Made by a program: the position numbers and the translations under genes. From Streptomyces sp. T12 (GTDB lineage: Bacteria; Actinomycetota; Actinomycetes; Streptomycetales; Streptomycetaceae), in assembly GCF_028736035.1 (NCBI RefSeq), contig NZ_CP117866.1, forward strand, positions 4,898,001 to 4,962,000: DNA of 64,000 nt, given 5' to 3'. Positions within the stretch are counted from its first letter, which is position 1. Every line of letters starts with the position of its first letter. Of the stretch, positions 7,727-15,317 are shown piece by piece. Below the pieces are notes generated by a model. That model was not told where the DNA came from and searched no databases. It saw nothing but the letters and a program-made list of their open reading frames with translations.

Positions 7727-8806
7727 CTACGCAGGAGCCATGGCCGTGCTGCGCAGCCAGCTCACCAGCGCCGCCATGATCTGCGAGCGGGTCGGCAGGT
7801 CCACCAAGCCGAGCGGCACGGCTGCGGCGGCCAGGACCCTCTGCAGCTTTCCGGCGGCCTGGGGCAGGGCCACCCAGTCGATCTCCGTGCCGTGGAGAAG
7901 AGACAGCGACACGCGGATGACATCGGTGAAGACCGACTGCGCCCTCTTGAAGTCGAGGAGCAACGGCAGGTCGCCCGCCCAGCCGCGGGAGCTTCCGGGG
8001 CGGACCCGCTCTGCCGCCCGGCACCATTCCTCGGTCATACGCCGTTGCTGATCCGATGGGTAGCGCATCAGGTAGAGATGCGTGGCGAGGTCATAGAGCG
8101 GGTCGCCCAGCATCGCCAGCTCCCAGTCGATCGTCCAGAGCCGGCCTTCGTCGTCGACGATGAAGTTCTCGCGGTGCAGATCCGCGTGCAGAAGGCAGAA
8201 GGGGCGCTCCGACAGCCCCACGAGCACGTGCTTGCGCAGGTGGACGAACGCGTCACTGCCCACGCCGAGACTCATGAAGAGGGCACCGAACTGCCTGCTG
8301 TTCGCGTCGTGGACCCGCTCTTCGACGAACGCGATCAGGCGCTCCAGAAATCCGTTGGTGTCACCGTCCTCGGTCCGATCCTGGGACAGGCACCGCCGCT
8401 CCGCGCTGAGCGACGACGGCGTGATCCGCGCCATCTCCCGGAAGAGGTCGACGATCTGGTCGAGGATCGCCTCCGGAACGCGACGGCCCGTCCAGCGGCG
8501 CGCGCCGATGGTGCGGCCTTCGATGAACAGCTGCAGCCCCATACCCGCGATCTCGAGGACCTCGGGGATCCGTGTGATCCGCCCGCTCAACTCGCGCAGC
8601 AGCTGCTCCTCGGAGCGGAAGCACCGCCGGTCGAACCACAGGAGCCCGTCGCGCGGTTCCCGGCACTTGACGGCATCCGTCCGGCCGGGCAGCGCAAGGA
8701 CGTAGGTCTCGTGGTGATAGCCCTGCAGGGGCCCTGTGATCACCTCGGCGGTCCCGGACATCTCCACGGCACGCTGCCCCGTCACCGAAACGGGCTCCGG
8801 GCTCAT
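7727..8806 (-). CDS. aminoglycoside-phosphotransferase-fold kinase (copy 1)
   Basis: A 359-residue protein of the APH/choline kinase fold. The Brenner loop is LLHADLHRENFIVD (about residue 213) and the metal-binding segment is IDWELAMLGDPLYDLATH. These supply the expected catalytic Asp, Asn and second Asp. The N-terminal ATP-lobe is short, and its lysine is not obvious apart from DAVKCREP. The ATG at 8806 is chosen over a GTG 6 nt upstream because GGGAGG is 7 nt before the ATG. It is a distant paralogue of the kinase at 10687-11706. The neighbours suggest a small-molecule kinase for a signal or metabolite rather than antibiotic resistance. Confidence 0.8.
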   Translation of the reverse strand: MSPEPVSVTGQRAVEMSGTAEVITGPLQGYHHETYVLALPGRTDAVKCREPRDGLLWFDRRCFRSEEQLLRELSGRITRIPEVLEIAGMGLQLFIEGRTIGARRWTGRRVPEAILDQIVDLFREMARITPSSLSAERRCLSQDRTEDGDTNGFLERLIAFVEERVHDANSRQFGALFMSLGVGSDAFVHLRKHVLVGLSERPFCLLHADLHRENFIVDDEGRLWTIDWELAMLGDPLYDLATHLYLMRYPSDQQRRMTEEWCRAAERVRPGSSRGWAGDLPLLLDFKRAQSVFTDVIRVSLSLLHGTEIDWVALPQAAGKLQRVLAAAAVPLGLVDLPTRSQIMAALVSWLRSTAMAPA

Positions 8807-8866
8807 GGGCACCCTCCCCCCACCTCACCGGGCAATGGAGCGTACGCCCGCGGCACGCTCCCGCGC

Positions 8867-9796
8867 TCAGGACGCGCCGGGTCGGGTGGGGAGTGGGATC
8901 GCCGGCTCCGGTTCGCGTGCCGCGTCCCAGAGCGTCTCGAAGAACTCTTGGCGGCGCCTGATCATCATCCGGTCGTGGGCGCCGCCGTCCGGGGACCAGC
9001 GGGTCAGCAGGGAGTCGTAACCGATCAGATCCAGGAGACGGCCGTCGGCCGTGTCGGGGCCGGGCTGGGCGGGCGTGCCGGTGGCCCACGGTTCGGGGCG
9101 CAGGTCGATCTTGTCGTAGATCCCCTCGTACACCCGGTCGTTGATGAAGTAGAGCTTGAGCGAGGGCGACATGTGCAGCACCCGGAACTCGACGGTCAGC
9201 GTCCCCCGCTTGGCGACGGCCATCCGACCTCTCTGATCCTTCAGGCTTCTCTCGTACTCCGCGATCTGGCGCCTCAGCTCCGCGCGGAACGCGGGTGAGT
9301 CGGAGACCTTGCCGCCCGCGCCCACCAGGCCCGGGACCTCGATCTGCCGGGTGAAGTCCGGCACCAGGACCCGAATGCTCACTCTGCGCTGCTTGTTCTC
9401 GCTCAGCTCCTGGAGAAAGGTCTTCAGCGGGGCGGCGAGCGTCTCCCCCGTGAAGCCCATCGCCGCCAGCCGGACGTCTCTGCCCTCGAGCGCCTCCTTG
9501 AACTCGCTCTCCAGCTCCCTCGGCGTGACGACCCTTCCCGAGTTCAGCCTCTGCATCTCGCTGTCCAGGCGCCCGTTGAGCCGCTGCACCTCGGCGTAGA
9601 GCACATAGCCCACCACGGTGACCAGCGACCCGCCCAGATAGACCTTGTCCGCCAGCGCGTCCCCGACCGGCTTCACGAACTGCGCCACCAGACCGATGAC
9701 GAAGACGGCGAAGAGGAAGAGCCGCGTGATGACGGGCTCCAGCCGCCCCCAGCCGGCCGCCAGTCTGCCGCCCCATGACGGCCTTGTGTCCGACAC
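8867..9796 (-). CDS. membrane-anchored protein with a DevA-like ligand-binding domain
   Basis: A 309-residue protein with two predicted membrane helices at about residues 22-42 and 54-70, a short coiled coil (EVQRLNGRLDSEMQRLN), and a soluble domain from about residue 95. By eye the soluble domain aligns with the C-terminal domain of DevA and DevE. Compare TGETLAAPL with TSETLMLAL, IRVLVP with VRILLP, EFRVLHMSPSLKLYFIND with TFRALPFTPPVKLYLLNG, and RRQEFFETLWDA with ESQKWFDALWET. No DNA-binding domain is present. The GTG at 9796 follows GGGGGA; a TTG one codon upstream is less likely. I infer it senses the same class of ligand as DevA at the membrane. I know of no described function. Confidence 0.7.
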   Translation of the reverse strand: MSDTRPSWGGRLAAGWGRLEPVITRLFLFAVFVIGLVAQFVKPVGDALADKVYLGGSLVTVVGYVLYAEVQRLNGRLDSEMQRLNSGRVVTPRELESEFKEALEGRDVRLAAMGFTGETLAAPLKTFLQELSENKQRRVSIRVLVPDFTRQIEVPGLVGAGGKVSDSPAFRAELRRQIAEYERSLKDQRGRMAVAKRGTLTVEFRVLHMSPSLKLYFINDRVYEGIYDKIDLRPEPWATGTPAQPGPDTADGRLLDLIGYDSLLTRWSPDGGAHDRMMIRRRQEFFETLWDAAREPEPAIPLPTRPGAS

Positions 9797-9880
9797 CAAT
9801 TCCCCCTGCCAGCCCCCGACTTGGATCGAGCCTGCTCATGGTGCCCGCTGGGCCGGGCCGTCAGGAAGGGGCCGTGGTCA

Positions 9881-10690
9881 TCACCACGGAATCAGGGCCG
9901 AGAAATCATCGAACCGATGCCTGACGACGGCCACGCCCGCCGCCCGCAGCGCCGCCGCCTCACGCTCGCACGCGCCCTCGCCCCTGCCCCCGCCCCCGCC
10001 CCCGCCATCGTCGCCGTCCTCGCCCGGGTCCGGGGCATACCCCACGAACGCCACCCCGGCCGCCCGCGCCGCCGCCAGGTCCGTCGTCGTGTCCCCGAAC
10101 ATCAGGGCGTCCGCCGCGTCGGCGCCGAACGCGTCCAGCGCCCGGAGCAGGCAGTCCGGGTGGGGTTTCAACCGCCTGGGGTCGCCGGTACGGCCGTGGA
10201 TCCGGCCCGCGAAGTGCTCGTCGAGGCCCATCCGGCGCAGGTACACGGCGACGGCCTCGGGGGAGTTGTTCGTGGTGACGGCGATCCGCACCCCTTCCTT
10301 CGCCAGCCGCCGGACCAGATCCTCCGCACCCTCGGTCGGGGGCGCGATCCGCGCCGCCTCCTTCTCGCCCTGGACGAGACAGGCGTCGAGCTCTGCCACC
10401 AGCGCATCACCGGGACGCGCCGAGTCCACGGCACGCAGCACGACCTGGGGGTCGATGGACGCCAAGGCCGCGGGCGGCAGCAGGGCCAGTGCGCCGCGCC
10501 TCGCGACGATCTTCCGCAGCTCGACGGCGAGCGGTGCCGACGAGGTACCGGGGAACAGCCGGCACAGCGGCCCGTCGAAGTCGAACAGCACGCACCGCCC
10601 CAGCACGATCCGCTCCGCCGCGGCCCGCAACAGTGCGGATTCGTCGAGCGCCACGCTCTGCGGTCGCTCCGTCTCCCGCCGTACGGTCAT
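9881..10690 (-). CDS. HAD-superfamily phosphatase, DevB paralogue
   Basis: A 269-residue HAD hydrolase. Motif I is CVLFDFDGPLCRLF (about residues 32-45), with the nucleophile and acid aspartates. Motif II is IAVTTNNS, motif III the lysine in RLKPHPDCLL, and motif IV LMFGDTTTDLAAA. It shares DFDGP(L/I)CRLF and the surrounding layout with DevB. A glycine-rich insert (GGGGGGG) near residue 225 interrupts the last helix region and is probably a flexible loop. Its ATG overlaps the stop of the upstream kinase gene (ATGA), so the two are translationally coupled. A kinase and a phosphatase made in fixed ratio suggests opposing action on one substrate. Confidence 0.85.
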   Translation of the reverse strand: MTVRRETERPQSVALDESALLRAAAERIVLGRCVLFDFDGPLCRLFPGTSSAPLAVELRKIVARRGALALLPPAALASIDPQVVLRAVDSARPGDALVAELDACLVQGEKEAARIAPPTEGAEDLVRRLAKEGVRIAVTTNNSPEAVAVYLRRMGLDEHFAGRIHGRTGDPRRLKPHPDCLLRALDAFGADAADALMFGDTTTDLAAARAAGVAFVGYAPDPGEDGDDGGGGGGGRGEGACEREAAALRAAGVAVVRHRFDDFSALIPW

Positions 10691-11706
10691 GAAGCGGCCG
10701 TCGGCACGGACAGGCTGTGCCACTTCCGCAGGGCTTCCACCATCTGTTCCAAGTCCGGCACCTCAACGAGCCGCAGCGGCTGACGGGCCCGGCCCATGGC
10801 TCGGCTCACCCGCTCCGCCGCCGCCTGGAAGTGCCGCTCCTCGGCCTCGACCGGGAGAGCGAGTGCCGCGCGCATGACGTCCGGGAAGACGGACTGCGCG
10901 TACTCGAAGGCCAGGTAGGTGTCGAGGTCCTGGTGCAACCCCGCGGTGAGCTCGGCGCAGCCGGCCTCCTCCATGGCCTGGGCCCACAGTTCGACCATTC
11001 GGTCCTGTTCTGCCTTCCCATACCCCGTCCGTACAAGGTGAGTGGCGAGATCGTGCAGGGGGTCGCCGTATATCGCCAGCTCCCAGTCGATCACCGCGAT
11101 CCGTCCGCGGCGCACCACGACGTTGGCGCGGTGGACGTCGGTGTGCAGGAGCTTGAAGGGACGCGAGGTCAGGCCGTGATGGTTCTCCTTGAACGCCGTC
11201 ATCGCGTCCGGGGGAATCCCCACCGCGTCGAAGAGGTCGCCGAACCGGTCCCGGTTGGGCTGGTGCACACGCTGCTCGGTGAAGTCGACCAGCCAGTGCA
11301 GGAACCTGTCGCTGTCGCCGTCGTCCGGCCAGTCCTCGGGAGGCGGCGGGAGCTCCTCGACCGGCACCTGGGCGGTCCTGACGAAGAACGCCGCGAACTC
11401 CCGCATCAGCTTCTCGTCGATCTCACCGGCGGGATTGCGCTCGCTGAGCGCCTCGCCCCTGCGGTACCGGTGCAGGGAGCGGTCGCCGACTTCCCCCAGT
11501 ACGGCGAGACAGCGCGGCACCTCGCGCAGGTACCGGCAGACGACGTCGAGGACATCGGCCTCGCGCGGCCAGATGCGGGGGACGACCTCCACAGTGTTCA
11601 GCGGCACCCGGTACTTGAACCGCGTGTAAGGCACCACACCGATGACCAGGGCCAGCAACAGCCCTACCCGCAACACGTAGTTGGTGTTGTGGTGGCCCCT
11701 GAGCAC
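10687..11706 (-). CDS. aminoglycoside-phosphotransferase-fold kinase (copy 2)
   Basis: A 339-residue APH-fold protein. The catalytic loop is LLHTDVHRANVVVRRG (about residue 195) and the metal site is IDWELAIYGDPLHDLATH, nearly the same as copy 1 at 7727-8806. The N-terminus is uncertain. The GTG at 11706 aligns the start with the conserved GHHNTNYVL segment seen in copy 1 as GYHHETYVL; longer versions upstream look non-coding. A hydrophobic stretch (VGLLLALVIGVV) lies in the N-lobe. It is coupled to the HAD phosphatase by ATGA overlap. Substrate is unknown; antibiotic modification is possible but less likely given the developmental-regulator neighbours. Confidence 0.78.
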   Translation of the reverse strand: MLRGHHNTNYVLRVGLLLALVIGVVPYTRFKYRVPLNTVEVVPRIWPREADVLDVVCRYLREVPRCLAVLGEVGDRSLHRYRRGEALSERNPAGEIDEKLMREFAAFFVRTAQVPVEELPPPPEDWPDDGDSDRFLHWLVDFTEQRVHQPNRDRFGDLFDAVGIPPDAMTAFKENHHGLTSRPFKLLHTDVHRANVVVRRGRIAVIDWELAIYGDPLHDLATHLVRTGYGKAEQDRMVELWAQAMEEAGCAELTAGLHQDLDTYLAFEYAQSVFPDVMRAALALPVEAEERHFQAAAERVSRAMGRARQPLRLVEVPDLEQMVEALRKWHSLSVPTAAS

Positions 11707-11983
11707 CTCACCCCTACCTCGGAGTCGGCGGGACTCCAAAAGGCGGTGCGCGAGCGACGAACGCGCTCCGTGTTGCAGAGGGGGCACGATGGCCGAGATT
11801 AGCGCTTCGCGCTGGGCGCCATGCCAACAGGTGCATAACTTTCCGACCCCTGTGGCACGTTGCACATAGACATTCGCGCACGTCCGGGCGATGCCCGCCG
11901 GTTTGCCCCAACCTGCTCGTTCCCGACAACGGCACGAACGAGACAACCCGTTCGGCGCTAAGCGGGCGGCCTCCACGGGCGGC
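11707..11983. other. intergenic region between devB and the kinase-HAD pair
   Basis: No convincing gene is seen in these 277 bp. They must contain the promoter of the kinase-phosphatase pair and the 3' region of devB. A small hairpin AGCGC-TTC-GCGCT lies near 11804. An AT-richer stretch around 11820-11870 contains TTGCACAT-like and TTATGC-like hexamers, but no clear -35/-10 pair could be assigned. Confidence 0.4.
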
Positions 11984-12721
11984 TCACCCCCGCTCCCTCA
12001 CCGCCACCAGCAACGGCTCCAACGACCCCACGATGTCCGTCGCCCCCGCCTCCCTCAACAGCTTTCCCTTGCGCCCGTTACGCGCGTAGCCCAGGAACGG
12101 AACCCCGGCCTCGCGGGCAGCTTCGTAGTCCGTGGGGGTGTCGCCGATGAACAGGGCGGTGGACGGCGCCGCCCCCATCGCGGTCAGTGCGCGGTTGAGG
12201 TTGCGCGGATGGGGCTTGAGGTACTGGAGGTCCTGGGTGCGGCCGTAGATGTGGGGACCGAAGCAGGCGAGCAGATCGCGGCTGCCCAGGTAGTCGCGGA
12301 CCACTCTCGGAGAGTTGTTGGTGACGATGGCCAGCCGGGACCCCACCGCCGTCAACGTGCGTATCAGAGGGTCGGCGTACGCGGTGGGCATCGCCGACCG
12401 TACGGCGAGCAGTTCCTCCTGGGTGAGACGTTCCTCCAGCTCCGTCACCAGGTCGCTGTCGGGGTGCCGACGGTCGACGGCGCGCAGTACCTCGTGGGGG
12501 TCCCCGGTCTCCCGCTCGTCCCCCGTCAGCAGACCACGCAGCCCCCGCCCTTCGAGCCACTCCACCAACTCGGTCGCCACGCGCGCCGCCGAGTGCCCGG
12601 CGAACAGCCGGCAGATCGGCCCGTCGAAGTCCCAGAGCACGACGCGGGCATGGGCGATCAGTTCCCCGAGACGCTCCGTCTGTATGGTCACCGGTTCAGT
12701 CTGCTTCGTATCAGAAGTCAC
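11984..12721 (-). CDS. devB: DevB, HAD-superfamily phosphatase
   Basis: A 245-residue HAD hydrolase with all four motifs: VVLWDFDGPICRLF, LAIVTNNSPRVV, the lysine in LKPHPRNLN, and ALFIGDTPTDYEAA. It follows devA immediately. The GTG at 12721 shares one base with the devA stop (TAGTG), indicating translational coupling. A GTG at 12691 is an alternative start that would shorten the protein by 10 residues. In S. coelicolor devB is reported to be co-transcribed with devA and required for normal aerial growth and sporulation. The name rests on that arrangement and family match. The substrate is unknown. Confidence 0.85.
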   Translation of the reverse strand: MTSDTKQTEPVTIQTERLGELIAHARVVLWDFDGPICRLFAGHSAARVATELVEWLEGRGLRGLLTGDERETGDPHEVLRAVDRRHPDSDLVTELEERLTQEELLAVRSAMPTAYADPLIRTLTAVGSRLAIVTNNSPRVVRDYLGSRDLLACFGPHIYGRTQDLQYLKPHPRNLNRALTAMGAAPSTALFIGDTPTDYEAAREAGVPFLGYARNGRKGKLLREAGATDIVGSLEPLLVAVRERG

Positions 12722-13596
12722 TAGGAGAGTGTCAGGTCCGTCGTGATGGTTTCCCAGAGGGCGTCGAACCACTTCTGGGATTCCTCCACGAACGCCGCGT
12801 CCCGCTGGCCGGCCTGCTTGACGAAGGAGAAGAGGAGGGACTGGGAGCCGAGGGCGTCGTACATCTCCAGCGTCTGGCTCTCCCACTCCTCCTCGCGTTC
12901 GGTGAGGACGTAGTAGCCGATCAGCGCCTCGTCGCCGTTGAGCAGGTACAGCTTCACCGGCGGGGTGAAGGGCAGCGCGCGAAAGGTGACGTGGACATCG
13001 ATGCCGTGGGTGGAGCGGACCGCCTGAAGGTTGTACCGCAGCACCTGCGCCTGCGCATTGCGCATCTCCAGCCAGCGCTTGTGGACCGGATCCTCGTCGT
13101 CTCCGCGCCCCTCGACCAGTACCGGAAAGGCGAGGTGGATGTCCCGGGACGGCAGCAGGATACGGACGTCGATCGACTTGGGGTGGATCGAGCCGTCGTG
13201 GATCAGGCGCAGCGGCTCACCGAGGGCCAGCATCAGGGTCTCGGAGGTGTGGCATACGACGTCCACGCGCACGTGCGGGGCCGCGAAGGCCTCCGTCAGC
13301 CGTGGCGACAGCCCGACCATCGTCGTCTGGGGGGCGCCCCTCGTGGGGGTGGGGAGGGCGATCCGCGGCGGGCTTCCCTTGCTGACGTTGGTCAGGAGCC
13401 CGTCTTCCTGGAGTGCGCGCAGGGCCTGGCGTACGGTGCCTCGCTCGACGCCGAACTCCTCGGCCAGCTCGGCCTGGGTGGGCAGGCGGTCGCCTGCCTT
13501 GAGGTCACCTACGCGGATGCGTTCCCGCAGGATGTCGGCGATCTCCTGGGGCGAGAGTCTCCTGCTGCCGTTCACTGCCACGTTCTCCTGGGTCAC
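12721..13596 (-). CDS. devA: DevA, GntR-family developmental regulator
   Basis: A 291-residue regulator. The N-terminal winged helix is at about residues 12-75 (GDRLPTQAELAEEFGVERGT, TVRQALRALQEDGLLTNVSKG). The C-terminal domain is not the usual FadR, HutC or MocR type but the DevA-subfamily domain: VRILLPSRDIHLAFP, then FRALPFTPPVKLYLLNG, ending KWFDALWETI. In S. coelicolor DevA is needed for proper aerial hyphae and spore septation. The GTG at 13596 is chosen because TAGCGT ends exactly 6 nt upstream and there is no Shine-Dalgarno, giving a leaderless mRNA. devE has the same arrangement. It is the first gene of a devAB operon and is divergent from a small membrane protein. Confidence 0.9.
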   Translation of the reverse strand: MTQENVAVNGSRRLSPQEIADILRERIRVGDLKAGDRLPTQAELAEEFGVERGTVRQALRALQEDGLLTNVSKGSPPRIALPTPTRGAPQTTMVGLSPRLTEAFAAPHVRVDVVCHTSETLMLALGEPLRLIHDGSIHPKSIDVRILLPSRDIHLAFPVLVEGRGDDEDPVHKRWLEMRNAQAQVLRYNLQAVRSTHGIDVHVTFRALPFTPPVKLYLLNGDEALIGYYVLTEREEEWESQTLEMYDALGSQSLLFSFVKQAGQRDAAFVEESQKWFDALWETITTDLTLS

Positions 13597-13629
13597 GACC
13601 AAACGCTACAACTCTCACCCATCTAAGGG
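13597..13629 (-). promoter_or_regulatory. devA promoter block, predicted leaderless
   Basis: Read on the minus strand, AGATGGGTGAGAGTTGTAGC continues into GTTTGGTC and then the GTG start. The -10 is TAGCGT at 13603-13608 and is followed by 6 nt. A closely similar block with identical spacing precedes devE. Conservation between paralogues marks it as a functional promoter and possibly an operator. Confidence 0.65.
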
Positions 13630-13685
13630 GAGTTGTTTGTAGCTTGTTTCAAAGTAGGGGCCAAGTGGGGACAACTTAGTCAGAG

Positions 13686-13695
13686 TTGGCGCCAA
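13686..13695. promoter_or_regulatory. palindrome in devA / small-protein divergent region
   Basis: TTGGCGCCAA is a perfect 10-bp palindrome in the context AGTTGGCGCCAAGTTGG. The half-site AGTTGGCG recurs 17 bp further on. The matching divergent region of devE carries AAGTTGGTCGCCAACTT. Shared GTTGG/CCAAC symmetry suggests a common operator for the DevA family. Confidence 0.5.
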
Positions 13696-13755
13696 GTTGG
13701 TTGAGTTGGCGGAAGTAATCCTTCCATCCCCAGAAGCCCGAAGGGGGAAACACAG

Positions 13756-13944
13756 ATGCCCGTCCTCGCACTCCTCTCCGCCGTGTTCGTCGTTGGCGTC
13801 GAGCAGACCCTCCAGTGGAAGTACGGTGCCACCGGCATCATCGGCCTGCTGTTGCTCACCATAGGCATCAAGGCCAAGAGCCCTGCGGTCAGTTCGATCG
13901 GGGCCGTCGTCCTCGCCCTCCTGGTCTCGGGCCCCGCCCTGTGA
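13756..13944 (+). CDS. small membrane protein divergent from devA
   Basis: A 62-residue protein with two predicted membrane helices (about residues 2-18 and 26-58, the latter broken by IKAK). The pattern QWKYGATGIIGLLLLTIGIK recurs in the 59-residue protein beside devE, so they are paralogues that duplicated together with their regulators. The ATG follows GAAGGGGGAA. The inter-helix segment EQTLQWKYG is polar and conserved in both. I do not recognise the family. Its position makes it a candidate target or accessory factor of DevA. Confidence 0.75.
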   Translation: MPVLALLSAVFVVGVEQTLQWKYGATGIIGLLLLTIGIKAKSPAVSSIGAVVLALLVSGPAL

Positions 13945-13992
13945 GCCATGGGTACCAGGCGTGCCCCGCATGCAACGAACACACAGGTCAAA

Positions 13993-14051
13993 CACTGTGG
14001 GAGACGATCAGCTCGTGAGCACCAGCTCCGAACTGATCGTCTCCCACAGTG
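13993..14051. terminator. 19-bp perfect inverted repeat spanning the devE stop codon
   Basis: CACTGTGGGAGACGATCAG (13993-14011) and its exact reverse complement (14033-14051) enclose a 21-nt loop that contains the last devE codons and lies over the stop at 14008. The 14033-14051 arm encodes LWETIS of DevE; the other arm is an inverted copy beyond the stop. On the minus strand the second arm is followed by TTTGACC. It should act as a very strong terminator or 3' stabiliser. Confidence 0.7.
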
Positions 14052-14919
14052 CGTTGAACCACACATGCGACTGCTCCACGAACGTCATGTCCCGCAGCCC
14101 GGCCCCCTGCTCGAAGGCGAACAGCAACGACTGGATGCCCGGAGCGTCGTACATCTCCAGGTGCTGGTGGTCGATCTCCACCTCGCGGCGCGACAGTGTG
14201 TAGTACGCGAAGAGCGCCTCCGTGCCGTTGAGCAGGTACAGCTTCACCGGCGGGGTGAACGGCAGCGCGCGGAAGCTGACCTGCACATCGATGCCGTGCG
14301 TGGCGCGCAGCGCCAGCAGGTTGTGCTGGAGCACCTGGCCCTGGGCGTTGCGCTGGGTGAGCCAGCGCCGGCGCAGCTCTTCGTCGGCGTCGTCGGCCGA
14401 AGCGTCCACCGGCGTCGGGAAGGCGAGCGAGATGTCACGGCTCGGCAGCAGGATGCGGACGTCGACCTTGGCCGGTTTCAGCCGTCCGGCGTGGATCTGG
14501 CGGAGCGGTTCGCCGATGGCGAGCGTGAGGGAGACCGAGGTCAGGCACAGGGCGTCGATCTCGACGTGCGGGGCCGCGAAGGCGGCGGCGATGCGCGGGG
14601 CGAGGGCCACCATGGTGGTCTGCGGCGGGGCTCCGGGGCCGGTCAGCGCCCTGCCGAGGTCGGGTGCGACGGTCGCCGGGGCCCCTTTGGAGACATTGGT
14701 GAGCAGGTGCTCCGACTGCAGGATGCGCAGGGCCTGCCGTACCGCTCCGCGCTCGACACCGAACTCGTCGGCCAGCTTGGCCTGGGTGGGCATGCGCTGG
14801 CCGGGCCGCAACTCGCCCGAGGCGATCCGGGCGCGCAGCTCGTCGGCCACCTCCCGATGTGACTTCTGTGGCCGCTGTGAACTCTTCCGCCCATTGACGG
14901 AGACGGGTTTCGGCTCCAC
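14008..14919 (-). CDS. devE: DevE, DevA-paralogous GntR regulator
   Basis: A 303-residue close paralogue of DevA. The winged helix is at about residues 20-80 (GQRMPTQAKLADEFGVERGA, VRQALRILQSEHLLTNVSKG), followed by the same DevA-type ligand domain (VRILLPSRDISLAFP, FRALPFTPPVKLYLLNG, WFNALWETIS). It differs by an Ala/Gly/Pro-rich linker insert. The GTG at 14919 has TAGTGT ending 6 nt upstream, the same spacing as devA, so a leaderless mRNA is predicted. Unlike devA it has no HAD gene behind it. In S. coelicolor the devE paralogue lies near devA and has a distinct developmental role. The name rests on this synteny. Confidence 0.88.
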   Translation of the reverse strand: MEPKPVSVNGRKSSQRPQKSHREVADELRARIASGELRPGQRMPTQAKLADEFGVERGAVRQALRILQSEHLLTNVSKGAPATVAPDLGRALTGPGAPPQTTMVALAPRIAAAFAAPHVEIDALCLTSVSLTLAIGEPLRQIHAGRLKPAKVDVRILLPSRDISLAFPTPVDASADDADEELRRRWLTQRNAQGQVLQHNLLALRATHGIDVQVSFRALPFTPPVKLYLLNGTEALFAYYTLSRREVEIDHQHLEMYDAPGIQSLLFAFEQGAGLRDMTFVEQSHVWFNALWETISSELVLTS

Positions 14920-14952
14920 GGCCAAACACTACAACTTCCCGCCATCTTTGGG
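14920..14952 (-). promoter_or_regulatory. devE promoter block, predicted leaderless
   Basis: On the minus strand AGATGGCGGGAAGTTGTAGT runs into GTTTGGCC and the GTG start. The -10 TAGTGT lies at 14926-14931, 6 nt before the start. It matches the devA block at nearly every position from AGATGG onward. Confidence 0.62.
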
Positions 14953-15005
14953 CAGTTCCGGGGAAGGTGGTTATAGGACGCTTCCAAGCGGTCATAAGTA
15001 CAGTG

Positions 15006-15022
15006 AAGTTGGTCGCCAACTT
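15006..15022. promoter_or_regulatory. palindrome in devE / small-protein divergent region
   Basis: AAGTTGGTCGCCAACTT has perfect 7-bp arms around TCG. It sits about 75 bp upstream of the small membrane protein start and about 90 bp from devE. It resembles the TTGGCGCCAA element in the paralogous devA region. Confidence 0.52.
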
Positions 15023-15098
15023 AAGCAACATGGTCAAACTTTCAGAGGGTTGGCCACCAGAGTGGGTTCTGTCGACCATCGCCCCGAAGGAGACCGGC

Positions 15099-15278
15099 AT
15101 GCCGCTCGTCTACCTCGCCGTCGCCGCACTCGCCATCGGATTCGAGCAGCTCGTCCAGTGGAAGTACGGGCCGATGGGCATCATCGCCTTCCTGGCGCTG
15201 TCCATCGGCATCAAGGCAAAGAACACCATGATCGGCGGCATCGGCGCGGTGATCCTCGTGATGCTGCTCGCCCACTAG
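15099..15278 (+). CDS. small membrane protein divergent from devE
   Basis: A 59-residue paralogue of the protein at 13756-13944, sharing QWKYGxxGIIxxLxLxIGIK and two predicted membrane helices. The ATG at 15099 follows AAGGAG with good spacing. An upstream in-frame extension exists but reads as non-coding. It is divergent from devE, just as its paralogue is from devA, so the regulator/small-protein pair was duplicated as a unit. No function is known to me. Confidence 0.75.
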   Translation: MPLVYLAVAALAIGFEQLVQWKYGPMGIIAFLALSIGIKAKNTMIGGIGAVILVMLLAH

Positions 15279-15317
15279 GTCCTGTCGTCAAGGACCCGGC
15301 GACCAGGTTCGGCCGTC

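Noticed and set aside
9985..10012. C-rich repeated hexamers resembling a microsatellite
   Set aside because: It encodes the glycine-rich loop of the HAD phosphatase. I treat it as coding low complexity rather than a separate repeat.
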